DNA of 64,000 bases from Onchocerca lupi (lineage: Eukaryota; Nematoda; Chromadorea; Rhabditida; Onchocercidae): assembly GCA_028564675.1 (NCBI GenBank), contig JAOVVO010000330.1, positions 21,146 to 85,145 on the forward strand, written 5' to 3'. The position numbers were made by a program, and so were the translations under genes. Below the pieces are notes generated by a model, which saw only the letters and a program-made list of their open reading frames with translations, was not told the origin of the DNA and ran no database searches. Shown piece after piece: positions 37,261 through 50,446 of the stretch. Numbering within the stretch: the first letter of the stretch is position 1; every line of letters begins with the position of its first letter.

Positions 37261-40200
37261 AAACACCGCTTAACGGAGATGTAACTGTGCTGTCGGAAAA
37301 TGCGGCAGCACAAGCCATAAGAAAAAGTTATATTCATGGAGTATCCAATGTTCCTCTCCTTTTCGATACCATTGGTGATCGTCTTCGGATGGCCGTCGAT
37401 CAGGTTTAATTTATATTTCATTACTTTTATCCTATTGTAATTGTTTTCAGGAAATTTAGATAGCATTCCTACATTCTTCGTGATGTGTTTTTTCAGGTGC
37501 CAGATCGGGAATTTGTAATTTTTAAGCGTGATGGTGTACGTAAAACCTATCAACAGCTTCTTTATGATGTAAATATGCTTGTTTCTTTCTTTTTTTTTTC
37601 AGTTGCTAAATAAATTGAATCTTTTAAAGATTTTAAATAATATAAAATGATTTTGAAAAATATATTTTCTCCGAATAAGTTTGGTTCCAAGACTTTCGGC
37701 ATAATGCTGATTTTACTTATATTGAAAATTAAATTATTCCAAATGATTCTTTTGTAGTGTGAAAAATTGGCTACTGGTTTATTGCATTTGGGTTTGGATC
37801 GTGGGGATCGTGTAGGAATATGGGGTCCAAATCTGTATGAATGGATTGTTTGTCAATTTGCTACTGCTCTTGCTGGCATGATTTTGGCAAGTTATTTCAT
37901 TTATTTTTTATTGAACGAATTAATCAGTGAATTTACTAATACTGCATAAAATTCAATCAGTCGCATGCGAATTGCAGAAAGAGCTTATTGTATTTCTTTA
38001 GAAACAATAGCGATGTTTGTCATCAACTTATCATAAAATTCTTAGAAAAATTTAATATAGTTTTTAAAATTTTAGGTTAATATAAATCCATCATACCAAT
38101 CGGAAGAACTAAAATTCGCACTTGGTAAAGTAGGCATCAAAGCATTAATCTCGCCTGCAGATTTCAAAAAATCAAACTATTACTTATCGATGTTGGATAT
38201 TATTCCGGAACTTGCTGTTAAAGCGGAAGGTAAAGGTAATGTGGCTGCTGATTACTTTCCAACATTTCGCCATTTCATTATCATTGATCAAGCTGGTGAA
38301 GATAAATTGTACAGGTAAGAATAATAATTGAATTGGCAATTTTCGTGAAGAATTTAATTGAACTGAAGGTTGAATGAAATATTAAAGATTCATGTGCTTC
38401 GAAATACTCTATCGATTGATTTTTTGATTTTTTAGAGATATATATGAATCAAGTGAAAGTTGAAGGTCTAAAATTTAGTGACTGAATTTGATTACGAAAT
38501 TACTTGTTTCAAGAAGTTCTCGAAGGATTCAACAGCATCTCGAATGATAATACATTCAAGTAACTGAAAATATTACACTTGCAGAGGAGCTTGGAGATAT
38601 TCGGATGTGATTAAAATGGGTACAGAGGAAGATCGAATAAAGTTAGCCGATATTGAGCGACAAATACGACCAGATGATGCTGTCAATATACAGTATACCA
38701 GTGTAGGTATTTCGCTTACATCTGACAGACAGATGACATTGATGTCAGTATTTTAGCTTTTGAATGTCTGCGTGGATCTTTAAATAATACAGAAAGCTAA
38801 ATTATAAGTTTAGACAGACCTGATTTGGTAATATCATATTTAATAAAATACTGAAATACTAAATACTTTTCGAGCACTTCTGATTTTGGGTTGTCACACT
38901 GATGATGTGACATTGTGTAAGAAAGACAGGGAGAAGTGAAATTTGTGGAAGAATAACAAGAGGAATCGAACATCTGACAATTTTTCGATTTTATAATAAA
39001 TCTAAGAAAATTTGAATGGTATTCTCTCAACTAAATGATAAGAAATGAGCTGTTACGGGATGGTTTTCTGTCATTCTTTTGTTTCACAAAAAGCTTCGCG
39101 TAATCAGAAACAGGAAACCAATTAATGTTTGATCAAAAAAATGTGAATGCTTAAATATTGCACATTCTGCAATCATAAATCAGAAGGCAAAGAAGCACTG
39201 TAAATATGAATATTGAATGTTTAAATGAATAAAGAACGTTTAAGAAGCGAATGTTTTAAACAGCATTTTTAAGTAATCTGCCGCAAAATATATATTTCAT
39301 AATTTGCAAATAATCCGGAATTATTCCATATCTTTGAACAAATATATGATGATACTGTATACCGAATACCGCCTAAGATCATTTACTGATTTAATCATTT
39401 AATCCATCTGACTTGCTGAACTTACAAAAGCTAATAATTATTATTTTTCATACATTATTAACCAACTGTTTTATCAATGTTATTTTACTTAGAATTTTTC
39501 ACTTTGATTTCTTTTCTTTTAGTTCAGTGTTTTTTCTTTCACTTTTGTTATTTTTGGCATATTATTCCGACTTTTTTAACTTTTGAATGGTTATTTTTTT
39601 ATGCTTCAATAACAGAAGAAGTTTTGTTTGAGAAATGCATTGAAAGGAGAAAAATAGAGCAAGTATTATTTTGAAGAATGCTACCAGCCAAATTCGCTTT
39701 GTGAATGCATTTAAAAAAAAAAAAAGCTACACCGAACAAAAAACCAATAGTATTTATTCCAATTAATATTTGCAATTTAGATGATAGGAATTTTCGATGC
39801 TCAAAAAAAAAAAAAAAAAAAAAATAACTGAATATTGCAGTTTTGCTACTTATTAGCTCGAATATATTATACATTCATTAAAATTTTTTCTGGTATTAAT
39901 TTTTAAAAAAACTTTAAAAAAATTTATTGATCAAAAAAGCTGCTAGAAGTAAAAAGCATATAAAAGCCAAAATTTCTTGTTAAAAAAGGTCCACATTGAT
40001 AGAGTTATGAAAAATTGATACAATAAATTAGTGTTGGGAATTACGATAATGATGATGAAAATTGATAAACCACTTCTGAATTTCCTGAACTGGGAAATAA
40101 CTTCTAATAAGCTATCGGAAGTTCATCTAATTTCAGGGTACCACCGGCCAACCAAAAGGAGCTACTTTAACTCATCACAATGTTGTGAATAATGCATATT

Positions 40201-42839
40201 TCGTTGGACGACGTGCTGGTTACAATGAAAAGGTATGATTTTATGATTCTTTTCAAAAGAAATCAATAAAGCTATATTTTATCACTATTAAGATGAAATA
40301 TAGTAATTATTGATTTCTTTTTTATTAACTATCATTATAATCCCCTTTTCTATAATTACTAATTTTTGAATGGTTACACTCGAAATTATCCAAAAATCAT
40401 TCAAAGAAATATGATGGTCAAATAATTTTGTAGCGTACGATAATTTGTATTCCGAATCCATTATATCATTGTTTCGGCTGTGTTATGGGTAGTTTGAGTG
40501 CATGTGTTCATTTGCAAACTTGCGTGTTTCCAGCGCCATCCTTCGATGCCCTGGCTGCTCTTCAAGCTATACATGAAGAAAAGTTAGTTTTGATCCATTT
40601 TAAAAATTTTATTTAATAATTTATGCGATCAAAACAGCATCTTTTTTTAGTTCTGGTCTTTGCTACATAAACTTATATCATTCTTAATTAAATTTACGAA
40701 TGGCATCAAATCAAAATTCTTATTATTTACGATTTGTTTATGTGCTGTTCTCATTTTGGATTAAAATATACCTCTTTCTATCCACTAAAGCACTTCGCAA
40801 GATTTTAAAAAGAAAACAAAGCTCATTTATCAACTTTTCTCACCACTAAATATTCTTGATCTTTTATTGAGACGTAGTATTTATTGTATTAAAGCAATTT
40901 TTTTCATTTTAAAGTTGGTGACCTTCTCATTATTTTTATTTGCTCTTTGAAGATGTACAGCAATTTATGGTACTCCAACAATGTATATCGATATGTTAAA
41001 TCATCCTCGATATAAGGAGTATGATTGCACATCGATAACATCGGGTGAGATTTCATTCCGTGGATAAATGCTTGTTTCCAATGAATTAAAAATTTTTTAA
41101 TTTCCTTATTGTTATGCCTGGAAATATGGATTCTATCATTATCAAGATGCAAAAAGCAGAATAAAGTTTTCTAAATTTCATTTTAAGAATTTTCAGCAAA
41201 GATTTATTTACTAGTGGTATTAGCATTTAATGACCTAACACTACTTCCTGAGTTTCGCATAAAATCATTCATTTATTATTTCAGGTTTTGTAGCTGGAGC
41301 GCCATGTCCTATAGCATTATGCCAAAGACTTGTGAGCGAATTGGGTATGCGTGATTTGCAGGTATCATTTTTCAACTAGGATATTTGACAAAATTTTGAT
41401 CCTTTTTCTTTTCTAATAGTTTCAATAATTTTTTCTATAATTTTTTTTTTAAATCAATTTAAATTTTTTGGTATGTTACGGTACAACGGAAACCAGTCCA
41501 GTATCTTTCATGTCACTTAGAGATGAACAACCGGAAGATCGTATCAAATCGGTTGGCTTCATTATGGATCACCTTGAGGTAATAAAGATTTTTCTAATGA
41601 TTTCAAATCAGTACTTTGAAAGTATATTTTATTTGCAATTTTTCATATTACAATAATATTATCTGTAGCATTAAAATCCTAGAATATTTTTAATATATGT
41701 TTCAGGCTGCAGTCGTCAACAATGAAGGAATAATTCTACCACGTGGCGAACGTGGTGAAGTACTCGTTCGTGGTTATTCCGTGATGAAATGTTACTGGGA
41801 TAGTGAACTTCAAACTAAAGAAGAAATCACAGCTGATAGATGGTACCATTCAGGGTCAGTTACAAGCTTTTTTTCTTCGACTCTTTGAATTTCTAAAAAA
41901 TGATTTACTTTATTTTTTGATATTATCACTGTGACTTTTATCACTGGTAGACGTTTTATTAAGAAATTTTCATTTTTAGTGATATCGGTGTAATGCATGA
42001 AAATGGTTCATTGAGTATTGTTGGCAGAAAAAAAGATATGATTGTACGTGGTGGTGAAAATATTTATCCATTGGAAATAGAGCAGTATCTTTTTCGGCAT
42101 CCAAAAATTGAAGATGTACAGGTATTGAGAAAATCGATTTTGTTAGTTAGAAATTTTCCATCTGAATTGCTTATTAATTCGTTAACTTAATTACTTAAAT
42201 TAAGAAACTGTAAGCTGAATTTGTTTCCATATTAGCAAATTTTCATCTTTTGATCAGAATCGTTGAACATAATTGTGAGATAAATTTGATTATAGTAGGA
42301 TCAATGGTATGAAAAGAGCTCGATTGAAGAAATGATTGATCTTCGCTATTTTCTTATGATGGATCAAGCTATTGCTCTTAATTTAGGTTGTCGGAGTACC
42401 GGATGAACGATATGGTGAAGCTGTATGTGCATGGATACGACTGAATAATTCTGCAGATCATATTACAGCGGAAGATATCCGAAATTTTTGCAAAGGACGA
42501 GTAAGAGCATGATAATTATTAAATGCTTTCCTAATGGTTATTCATCGATCTTGAGGAATTATTTCAAATTCTTGATTTTGACTTTTAAAAACATCTGTGG
42601 CAAAGAATTATCAAATTAACCTATTCATCTATTTTTTTTTTTCCTTTTTAATCCAAAAATTTGTTTTTCAGATTGCACACTTCAAAATTCCACGATATAT
42701 TTTATTCAAAAAAGAAAATGAATTTCCGGTGACAGCAACAGGAAAAGTGAAAAAATACGAGATAAGAGAATTATCAAAAATTGAACTTGGTTTAGAGCAA
42801 GTTTGTCTTCTATTCCTTTTTTTGATAAGTTGGTGCTAA
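37261..42839 (+). CDS. medium-chain acyl-CoA synthetase, ACSF2/ACS-2-like (5' partial)
   Basis: Fourteen exons join in phase: 37261-37403, 37497-37568, 37758-37886, 38076-38314, 38585-38702, 40137-40232, 40434-40582, 40953-41044, 41285-41361, 41471-41578, 41706-41854, 41980-42121, 42387-42500 and 42672-42839. The product activates fatty acids to acyl-CoA via an acyl-AMP intermediate. Family landmarks are present: ATP-binding YTSGTTGQPKG (38702/40137 junction), NPLYHCFG, YGTPTM, YGTTETSP (exon at 41471), WYHSGDIG (41854/41980), GRKKDMIVRGGENIYP, and the C-terminal TATGKVKK with its catalytic lysine. With the 36204 exon the length is about 630 residues, against 615 for human ACSF2, which is mitochondrial. 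The C-terminus is uncertain: the frame reads on to TAA at 42839, or splices at 42800 (GTTTGT). Confidence 0.88.
37887..38075 (+). other. GC-AG intron of the synthetase gene
   Basis: The exon ends ATGATTTTG and the intron begins GCAAGT, the usual form of a GC donor. The acceptor is ATTTTAG. Joining here gives ILVNINPSYQ, the conserved family sequence. No GT donor nearby keeps the frame. Confidence 0.8.
41362..41470 (+). other. intron without an AG acceptor
   Basis: The donor CAG/GTATCA is normal and the intron contains an in-frame stop soon after it. The next conserved codons (V, C, then YGTTETSP) begin at 41471 directly after AAATTTTTTG, so the last intron bases are TG, not AG. The nearest upstream AG (41418-41419) leads to an immediate stop. 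The next AG downstream would delete the essential YGTTE motif. It is either a non-AG splice site, an individual mutation or a sequence error. Confidence 0.7.
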
Positions 42840-42894
42840 ATTTACTATGATGCATTCTGAGATCGTTTAAGTGGGATTATTTCATTTCTATTAT

Positions 42895-42984
42895 AATAAA
42901 CTCTAGTTTGTCGCCGGTCGCATATCAGAAAATCGGCATGCAATTGGATTACCATTGGCCAATATATTGCGTTTGTTTAATAAA
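42895..42984 (+). terminator. two poly(A) signals after the synthetase gene
   Basis: AATAAA occurs at 42895-42900 and at 42979-42984, 56 and 140 bases beyond the TAA at 42839. Confidence 0.55.
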
Positions 42985-44240
42985 AGTAGCTTCTATAATT
43001 TATGTAAAATAGCAACATCAATTGCGAGTTTTTAATTTAGACGTCGACTTGGCAAATTTCGACCAAATTTTTTTTTTTCCGTATTTCCGAATTGAAATTA
43101 AGTTTTTTTAAAAAATTATTAAAAAACATGATTTTGCAGACCATATCACGTATGGATCATTTCAATAATGAATGGATTTTTGAAGTGCAATCAGAAAAAC
43201 ATACTGCGAAGCCGAGGAGTTGAAAATTGTTTCCTTAAGGAAAATTTTCTTCACCGTCATTATTAACAACAACAGTGGTATCTCTACTTCCCACTTTTCT
43301 CTTTTTTTTTTTTTTTTTTTTCGCTTTATTTTGCATTTTTTGCGTTTCGGAAAAACAAGTATCATTTTTACAAAATATGTATTAAATATACTTCTTTTGT
43401 TATGGATTTAACTTCCTAAATTCAAATTTTTTTCAAGGATAATAATAGACTGAGATGCTTTTTGGATGTTTAGAATTAATTCAAAATAATTAAAAACTGT
43501 AATAGTGATTTCGTACAATAAATTACTCTAATTTCATAATACGAAAGCTTTTAATTTTAAATTTATTCGGATTTTTTTCATAAAATTTCCAATCGTTAAT
43601 CAATCTGAACTGTTTTTCTTTATTGTGCATTTGCGGATCAACCATCATAATTCGAGAATTAATAGTAGATGAATCAGTTTCAGTCTTCTTAATTATCCCC
43701 AAAAGTTGTCGATTATCTCTTGAAAATTGGAATTAAAATGAAAACTTGAAAACTAGAATTAAAACTACTGATTGTGTTTGTGTCTACTTAGCTGTAGATA
43801 ATCAACTGGATGTGTCAATTAAATTCTGTTCTTAGATATCATTATTATCAAATTTGTACTTGATTTTATCCACAGACATTTTTATCAAGTTTTTCGCAAA
43901 ATTATAAATATGTGTATGAATGACTCCAAAAATATCAAGCCAAAAGAATAAAAAGAGAAGTAGGTAGAGAAATCACACTACTGAATCTGCAGATTTTCAA
44001 TCCCAGATTTCAAGAGTTTCTGAAATCTATAGAAGCAAAAAAAAAGAAACGACCGGATCAACAAGAAATTTCTTTCTTTACTACAAAAAAGACATAATAA
44101 ATAAAACAATTCGGAGAAACGTTTCGTTAAACATACAATACAAAAATTCTACAAATGAATTTTTTTTCTTGGATTCAGGGACAAGATGCAAAATTCCGAA
44201 AGCTGGATGTCCAGATGAAGAGCCATAACCAAGATGGCTG
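42907..44240 (+). other. alternative last exons of the synthetase gene
   Basis: If the last exon is cut at 42800 (CAA/GTTTGT, phase 0), three later blocks fit in phase 0. 42907-43035 follows CTCTAG and contains SENRHAIGLPLANILRLF. 43140-43223 follows TTTTGCAG, contains MDHFNNEWIFEVQSEKH and ends in TGA. 44180-44239 follows CTTGGATTCAG, contains GQDAKFRKLDVQMKSHNQ and ends in TGA. Each is short and unproven; at most one or two would be used. Confidence 0.3.
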
Positions 44241-45508
44241 ATGAATCAATGGAAACTAACATTGAACATTTCATGTATGAAAATTAGCGAGGAGAAAAAA
44301 AGAAAAATACGAGAGATGACAAAATGAAAGAATAAAGAAGAGCAAATCACATACTTTTCAGCAGACATGCAGATAATTTGAAACACAATTGATTCCTTTA
44401 CAAAACTTGTTAGAAAAGTTCAGAATTTACAGCTGGGTTTTCTTCATCTTCCAACCAACATACAGATGTGACAATTTCTGTTCACAATCTTCTAAAAAAA
44501 GCTAAACCGAGCAAATTTTGCAAAAAAAAGTAAAGTAAGTATTATTCAAATCGAAGTTTTGGTATTGAATTTTATTAGCAACTTCAATTCCAGATTTATA
44601 GTGGTTAGTTTCATATTCAAGTTAAAAGAAAAAGAATAATTAACAAAAGCAAATTATAAATTAAATGCCGCACCAATTTCTCGATATATTCATTTCAATA
44701 GATTTAAAAAATCTAGCATAAAAATGGAACTTTTAGGGAAAAATCTCCACTATATATGGAAAATGCATCACCATAACCATCAATGAAGACATAGATACTA
44801 CTACTAGTATATTTGTTACTATTGTATAACAATCATCCAGATGATAAAGGAGATATTACAGTAGAGCAAAATATAGTACTTGAAGGCAAAGTAAATTAAA
44901 TAGTGTATCACTATCCTAAAAGCTGATTAAAACCGTAGACAATATGAAAGAATTTTGCAAAATTTTGTAACTGTCACACGAAATATTTGCAAGGATCACT
45001 AAAGAAGTGTGAATCGATAAACGATGATTCCAAAAATCGGAATTTCCTACTAAAAATACACTCTTCAAAAAGTCGGAATACAATTTGCGAAGAATATTCA
45101 TTACCATATCAATCTATATATAATAGAAAAGAATCCCTGCAAACATTCTAGCGAACTTTTCCTAGTGAGTCTTTATCAAATTTTCCAGAGAAAAAATATT
45201 TCTTTTGAAATCCAATAACACATATCAAACTGATTCTAGCTGCTTTTTAAAGACTTGAATTCAAATTTTTAAAGATTTGAATTCAAAAATAGTATAACAG
45301 CTGTAAGGGAGAAAGAATAGATCAAGAGAAACAGAACAAAACACAAAATGAGGACAATTAATTTTTCAAATATAAGAAAATCACAAACAAATTTGAGGAA
45401 GGTAAAAAATCCTTCCAAATTCTTACTTTTCATTATATCACCCTCTGGCCAAAAAAACTGGAGAAAATCATCGGAAAGTAGTCATGTAGGATGATAAAAC
45501 TTCCTGAG

Positions 45509-45514
45509 TTTATT
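45509..45514 (-). terminator. poly(A) signal of par-1
   Basis: Minus-strand AATAAA about 120 bases beyond the TGA stop. Confidence 0.55.
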
Positions 45515-45632
45515 TAAAAAATTCCAGCTAAAGTTTAACGCCAAATGATATCTTTTGTTCAAAAATAATTCATATTAGCGGATATTTCAAAATTTGATCA
45601 AAAAAACACTTCTCTGCCATTCTGCTCTTCTA

Positions 45633-48068
45633 TCACAAATTCAGTTCCTGTGCTATTTTTGATGCAATATTCTTAAAACCAATCGATGTCCCCGATATTC
45701 GCTTGAATCGAACGCCATTCAGGCTTAGCCTTGGCAGTTTGCAAACCTTAAAGGCATAAATTGTTTTGTCAACAAGTAAATTATCTGCTGTTCCTTTTAA
45801 CAAATTTCAAGAAAATGTCCAAAAGTGTTCATCAATTTCCAGACAACATTCACTCCCTCTTCTCTTCCACAAACAGCCAGAAAAATCAACATTATTTCAA
45901 TCATGATGACAAGCAAATGTCCAGATTTATTGTATTTTTGTCTCTCTCACACACTCTAGCAAAAAATATAGCTTACTTCCATTTCCCATTGTACCAGCGA
46001 GTCAGTATTAGGATCACCGTGCACGCATAATAATAAGTATCTCTCACGCTGTTCATAATCACAATTATTTTGGTCCAAAACTTTCCGAATTTCTCTAAAA
46101 TAATTGAAAGAAATCTAAAGATCAATTTAAGCTTCGTGCTTATATAAGTCTACCTGACTCTAAGAATTTTGTTTTCTCAGAGATGATCAAATACTATACC
46201 GAATTCAAAATGAAATTTTTCTATCTTGCATTTCAATATGGTACATGAGTAAAAGCTCCAGAAAACTTTGACTTTTTCTGCATTTAGAGTAAAATTAAGA
46301 AAGCCTAAAACAGTCATGAACAAAAAGAAAGCAGAATCCGTCGTATATTATACTGAATCGAAATCGAACTTTAAACACTTACTTCATCATTTCTTCGGGC
46401 GCTAAAGAACTGGTCGTTTTCATACTCCACGTGAACCGTAGTGATCGTGGCTTCACTTCATCACCATTTGACATATCACAGCCGCCACCCAGTGCTGTAT
46501 TTGGTGTCATGGCAAATTGACCATGATGCTGCTGACTGGTGTTTAATCGCTTAAATCCCGCAATACCGGTAGTCGGTCCAATGCCACCACTTCTAGCATT
46601 GTGTTTAACCGTTTCACCGGTGTTGATGTTGCCTGGTGTTGCTGGTGATGTTGTAGTTAGAGCGGATCCTTCAGCAATTCCCACAATTGGTGTCCTGCGC
46701 GATGATTGATATATAGATGAGGCACAAGCTGATGATCCACTACCAACAGTACTACTGGCATAGTACGTTGATGGTAGCTGGACATTATTGCATGGATCAC
46801 TCGATCTCGAGTTATGATGATGGTTTCCTCCAGTAACGGTACCACTGTTTGACGATACCATCGAAGGGCTAAATGATTGGATCGAATCATTGGACAATCG
46901 CATGACATCACTCACACTGCTCGGCAAAAGTATGGGATCAAGATTCGGAGATAGGAGCACTGCGGAAGCATTTATTGAGCACTGTGGTGCTTGACGCATT
47001 ACTTTATGCACCAAAGAAGTAGGAAATATTGGCGAGTGGCCACGATGACCAGCGGACAGAGAATTCGAGTAATGTAAACCACGGGAAGGTTTGATGTGAA
47101 GTAAATTATATTGAGGAGCAACTAATGTTAGCGGTAGTACTTGATCAGAGCTCGATGACACTGTACCGGAACAGTTACTAACATATACCGAAAGCGGTCT
47201 GATCGGCAATGAAAGCCTTATGTTTAAAACTTGCATATTATTATTAACTTCACTATCATCACTGAAGTTACTGCTGGTACCATTGGTATTAATGCTATTA
47301 CCAGTAAATGAATGACGTTGAACTGCCTGCTTCATGGCTATTGGTGACAGAAGTAAGGGTATAGCTTGGTGATTTATTGAAGTACCACGACCGGAAAAGC
47401 AACGAATTTGTGATAGTACCGTCGGACTATTAGGCAAATTGTTTTCTGGAGTAGATGCGGATGTACCGCGAACAGATGATGATAATGATGACTTCTGCTG
47501 AGCAGATGAACCACTACAAACAAAGAATAATAGAAGCTCAAAAAAATTGGTCCTTAAAAATTTTTGCTTTTTCTTCCATATTTCCCATTTTTTAAATTAA
47601 AATGTCTTCTTTCAAAACTCGCTTTTTAAATTGTCGTCCTTCAAAACACCCTCTTTTAAGGTCAATCATTTGAAAAAGCATTTTGAAGAAATTAGTCAAC
47701 AATCTTTTTAATAGAATGTTTAAAACCCATGTAGAATGGAAAATCTGTGCTTGCACCGCAAATAAAGATGCAAAAAATGGAAAAGAAGCGCGCATTGTAA
47801 AATTTTTTCTGTTAAATAAAAACTTAATTCGAGAAAACTCCTTTTTGAAATAAAAAATTTTAATAAATAGTAACTTTGAGATGCTCACACGACTCAGAAA
47901 TAAATGAACCTTAGGTGACGTGCTTTGAAATAAGCAATAAAGCATTCTGAAGTGACAAGAATAGAATTCTGGAATCTGAATTGGCTATTCAAAGATTCGG
48001 ATTGAAGAGCAATTTAAACTGAGGGTTTGAAAAGAAAGTAAAACGGTAAAATAATGTCATATATATAT

Positions 48069-48110
<42 letters not shown>

Positions 48111-50410
48111 TGTTATCTGAGTATGAAGACCAGAAAGAAAAAAAAGTGGAAGGTTTATAGTTGCTTATGTGGCTGATGCATTTAATTCTAATCGATCATG
48201 GTGGTAAGTATTTAGTAGAATACAATTCCACCAGCAATAGTCACGTAGAGTCGTTTTTTCAAATTTTAGATGCTATATATATATATATATATAAAATATG
48301 GGATCCGATCAAATGAATAAGCAAGATTTGAAGGAATCAGCAAATGTAACACAGAATAAAGATTACAGAGTTAAAGCAACTTTTTTTTTTTTTTTTCAAG
48401 CATTATCAATGTCAAGAAGATCCTTTTTCCATAAAATCTCAGTGTTCATAATAATTCCAAAAGTAACATCCGAAAAAATATTGTCTTTTGTAAATCTATA
48501 GATAAGGGAAAAATCATAACAAAAAAAATTTTCGTCAATACAATATTGCACACTATATTGAAGATATATATATCACGATTTCAAAGTGCTTAGCATCAAC
48601 TGATTCCTCTGAAAGTATCATGATGGAATAAAAAGCAGTTCAACGAAGAAGATAAATGTCGGAATATAGTGGTGACAGTACTAACCAAATTATTCGAAAT
48701 ATTACAAAATCGTTGCTTTTCCGGAAGACAGACTTCTGGATTTCGATCCAAATAACTACTTAATAGCTAACCAGTTAAATTATTATTTAGATGATCGACA
48801 TACTGAGCATGGAGGAAATGGTTTAGCCTTGTGCAAAGTGGTGATACATCAGTGAGAAATGGAATGTTCAGTGCTTGTGAATAAACGATGGTGAAATGAA
48901 GGAACCATCACCATAACCCGCATACTTATACATAAATTAAATGAATTAATCGAAACATTACAAAATGACTTTTAACGAAAAGTAATAATAAACTGATATA
49001 TGAGATCTTCCTGCAACTCTGCAGTAATAATCTCCAGAACTTCGAGAGAACATAATATTCCCACAGCATAAAACTTTAAACAAACATTTCATCAGCGCTA
49101 AAGAATGGAACAGATCGACTGATAATTTGCTTAGAGAAATCAATCGATAGTATTATTCTTCAGCACCAAGTTTCTTTTGGAAATTAATTGCAATTAAATC
49201 CTTCGCAGCAATTAAGCAATATTTTTGTAAAAATGCAAAACCATTTTGAGCGTAACGAGATTAAAATGGTCAGCTCAAAAAGCTCCTTTCTAGAGTACAA
49301 ATCTGATTTGTCAAATCGGGTTTCTGTCTCTAGCTCCTTCTTTCCTGTATTATCTCTAAACAAGCTTTGCATTTATGTTAAATTAAATTAGTTTAATGTA
49401 GATTAAATAAAATTCTTATTTTTCAGTTCATTTCCTTAAAATCCCTCAAAATATGTCAAAACTTCCCTTTCATAAAACCTCGGTTAGTAAAAGCATAATA
49501 ATATAGACTTAAAAGCAAAGCAAATATTTTGCTTCATATATGAATATGTAAAAGCTCGTTATCTTATATGCGTTAAAAAAAAAAAAAAAAGACAATCAGT
49601 AAAGTGAGTAGTAAAAGCTGAAATTAAGTTTCGAATAAAACTCCTGAAGGAAATATTTATAAAGCACATTTATTCAAAATTCAGTTCTGTATCTGACTAA
49701 AATGGAAGTACTAACCGGCGAGTAAGCTTGGATAATTTAGAGAGAAAAGATCCACGTGGACCACCATTGCCCGATGTATTACCAGCACCATGTACTACTT
49801 CCGATTCAACTTCATCATCCATATTTCCCTATAATTCAGAAATTAACTAAGAGGCACAAACTTTATTGAAAAACTCGGATTCTTTCACCTTCGATGACCA
49901 CTTTCGTTAATTGATCAGGATCAACTCCCGGAATAAAAAGATTATACTCTCGCTCATTAACCGTCAACTGTTTTATGTTACATAAATTCATTATGAAATG
50001 AAAACGAACCTTGTTGTGCTCCGTTTTCCCATGAAAAGTTTGCCTATTACGAGTATGTCTAGGAAAAGCAGCATTTTGTACTGCTATACCATGCGTATTT
50101 AACACTGTGGTTGATGGTACAGTTTGTGCACCTGAGGAAGGCTGAAATTAAAAAATTTAGGCATTAAAACGAGAAAATGATTCATCAATATCTATAATAT
50201 CATTGTCTTCAAATATCTAATCGGTTTGGTCTTTATGTACTATGATGATTTAATATTCTCAATGATAATAACAGCATTTCGATTTTTTAAAATTTAGTTA
50301 TATATCCATCTGTTCCTGATATAAAAAAACGTCCTCTACTAATTCTGATTGTTATAATTTATAAATTTTAAGAAATCAATATTAAATGAATTTCCTTCAT
50401 TTAATAGCGA

Positions 50411-50446
<36 letters not shown>

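Noticed and set aside
44916..45107. 63-codon minus-strand ORF beyond the par-1 stop
   Set aside because: It lies after the par-1 poly(A) signal, has no domain and no partner exon.
48657..48764. 35-codon ATG ORF on the plus strand inside a par-1 intron
   Set aside because: The peptide is protein-like, but one such short frame per few kb is expected by chance and it lies antisense in an intron with no other support.
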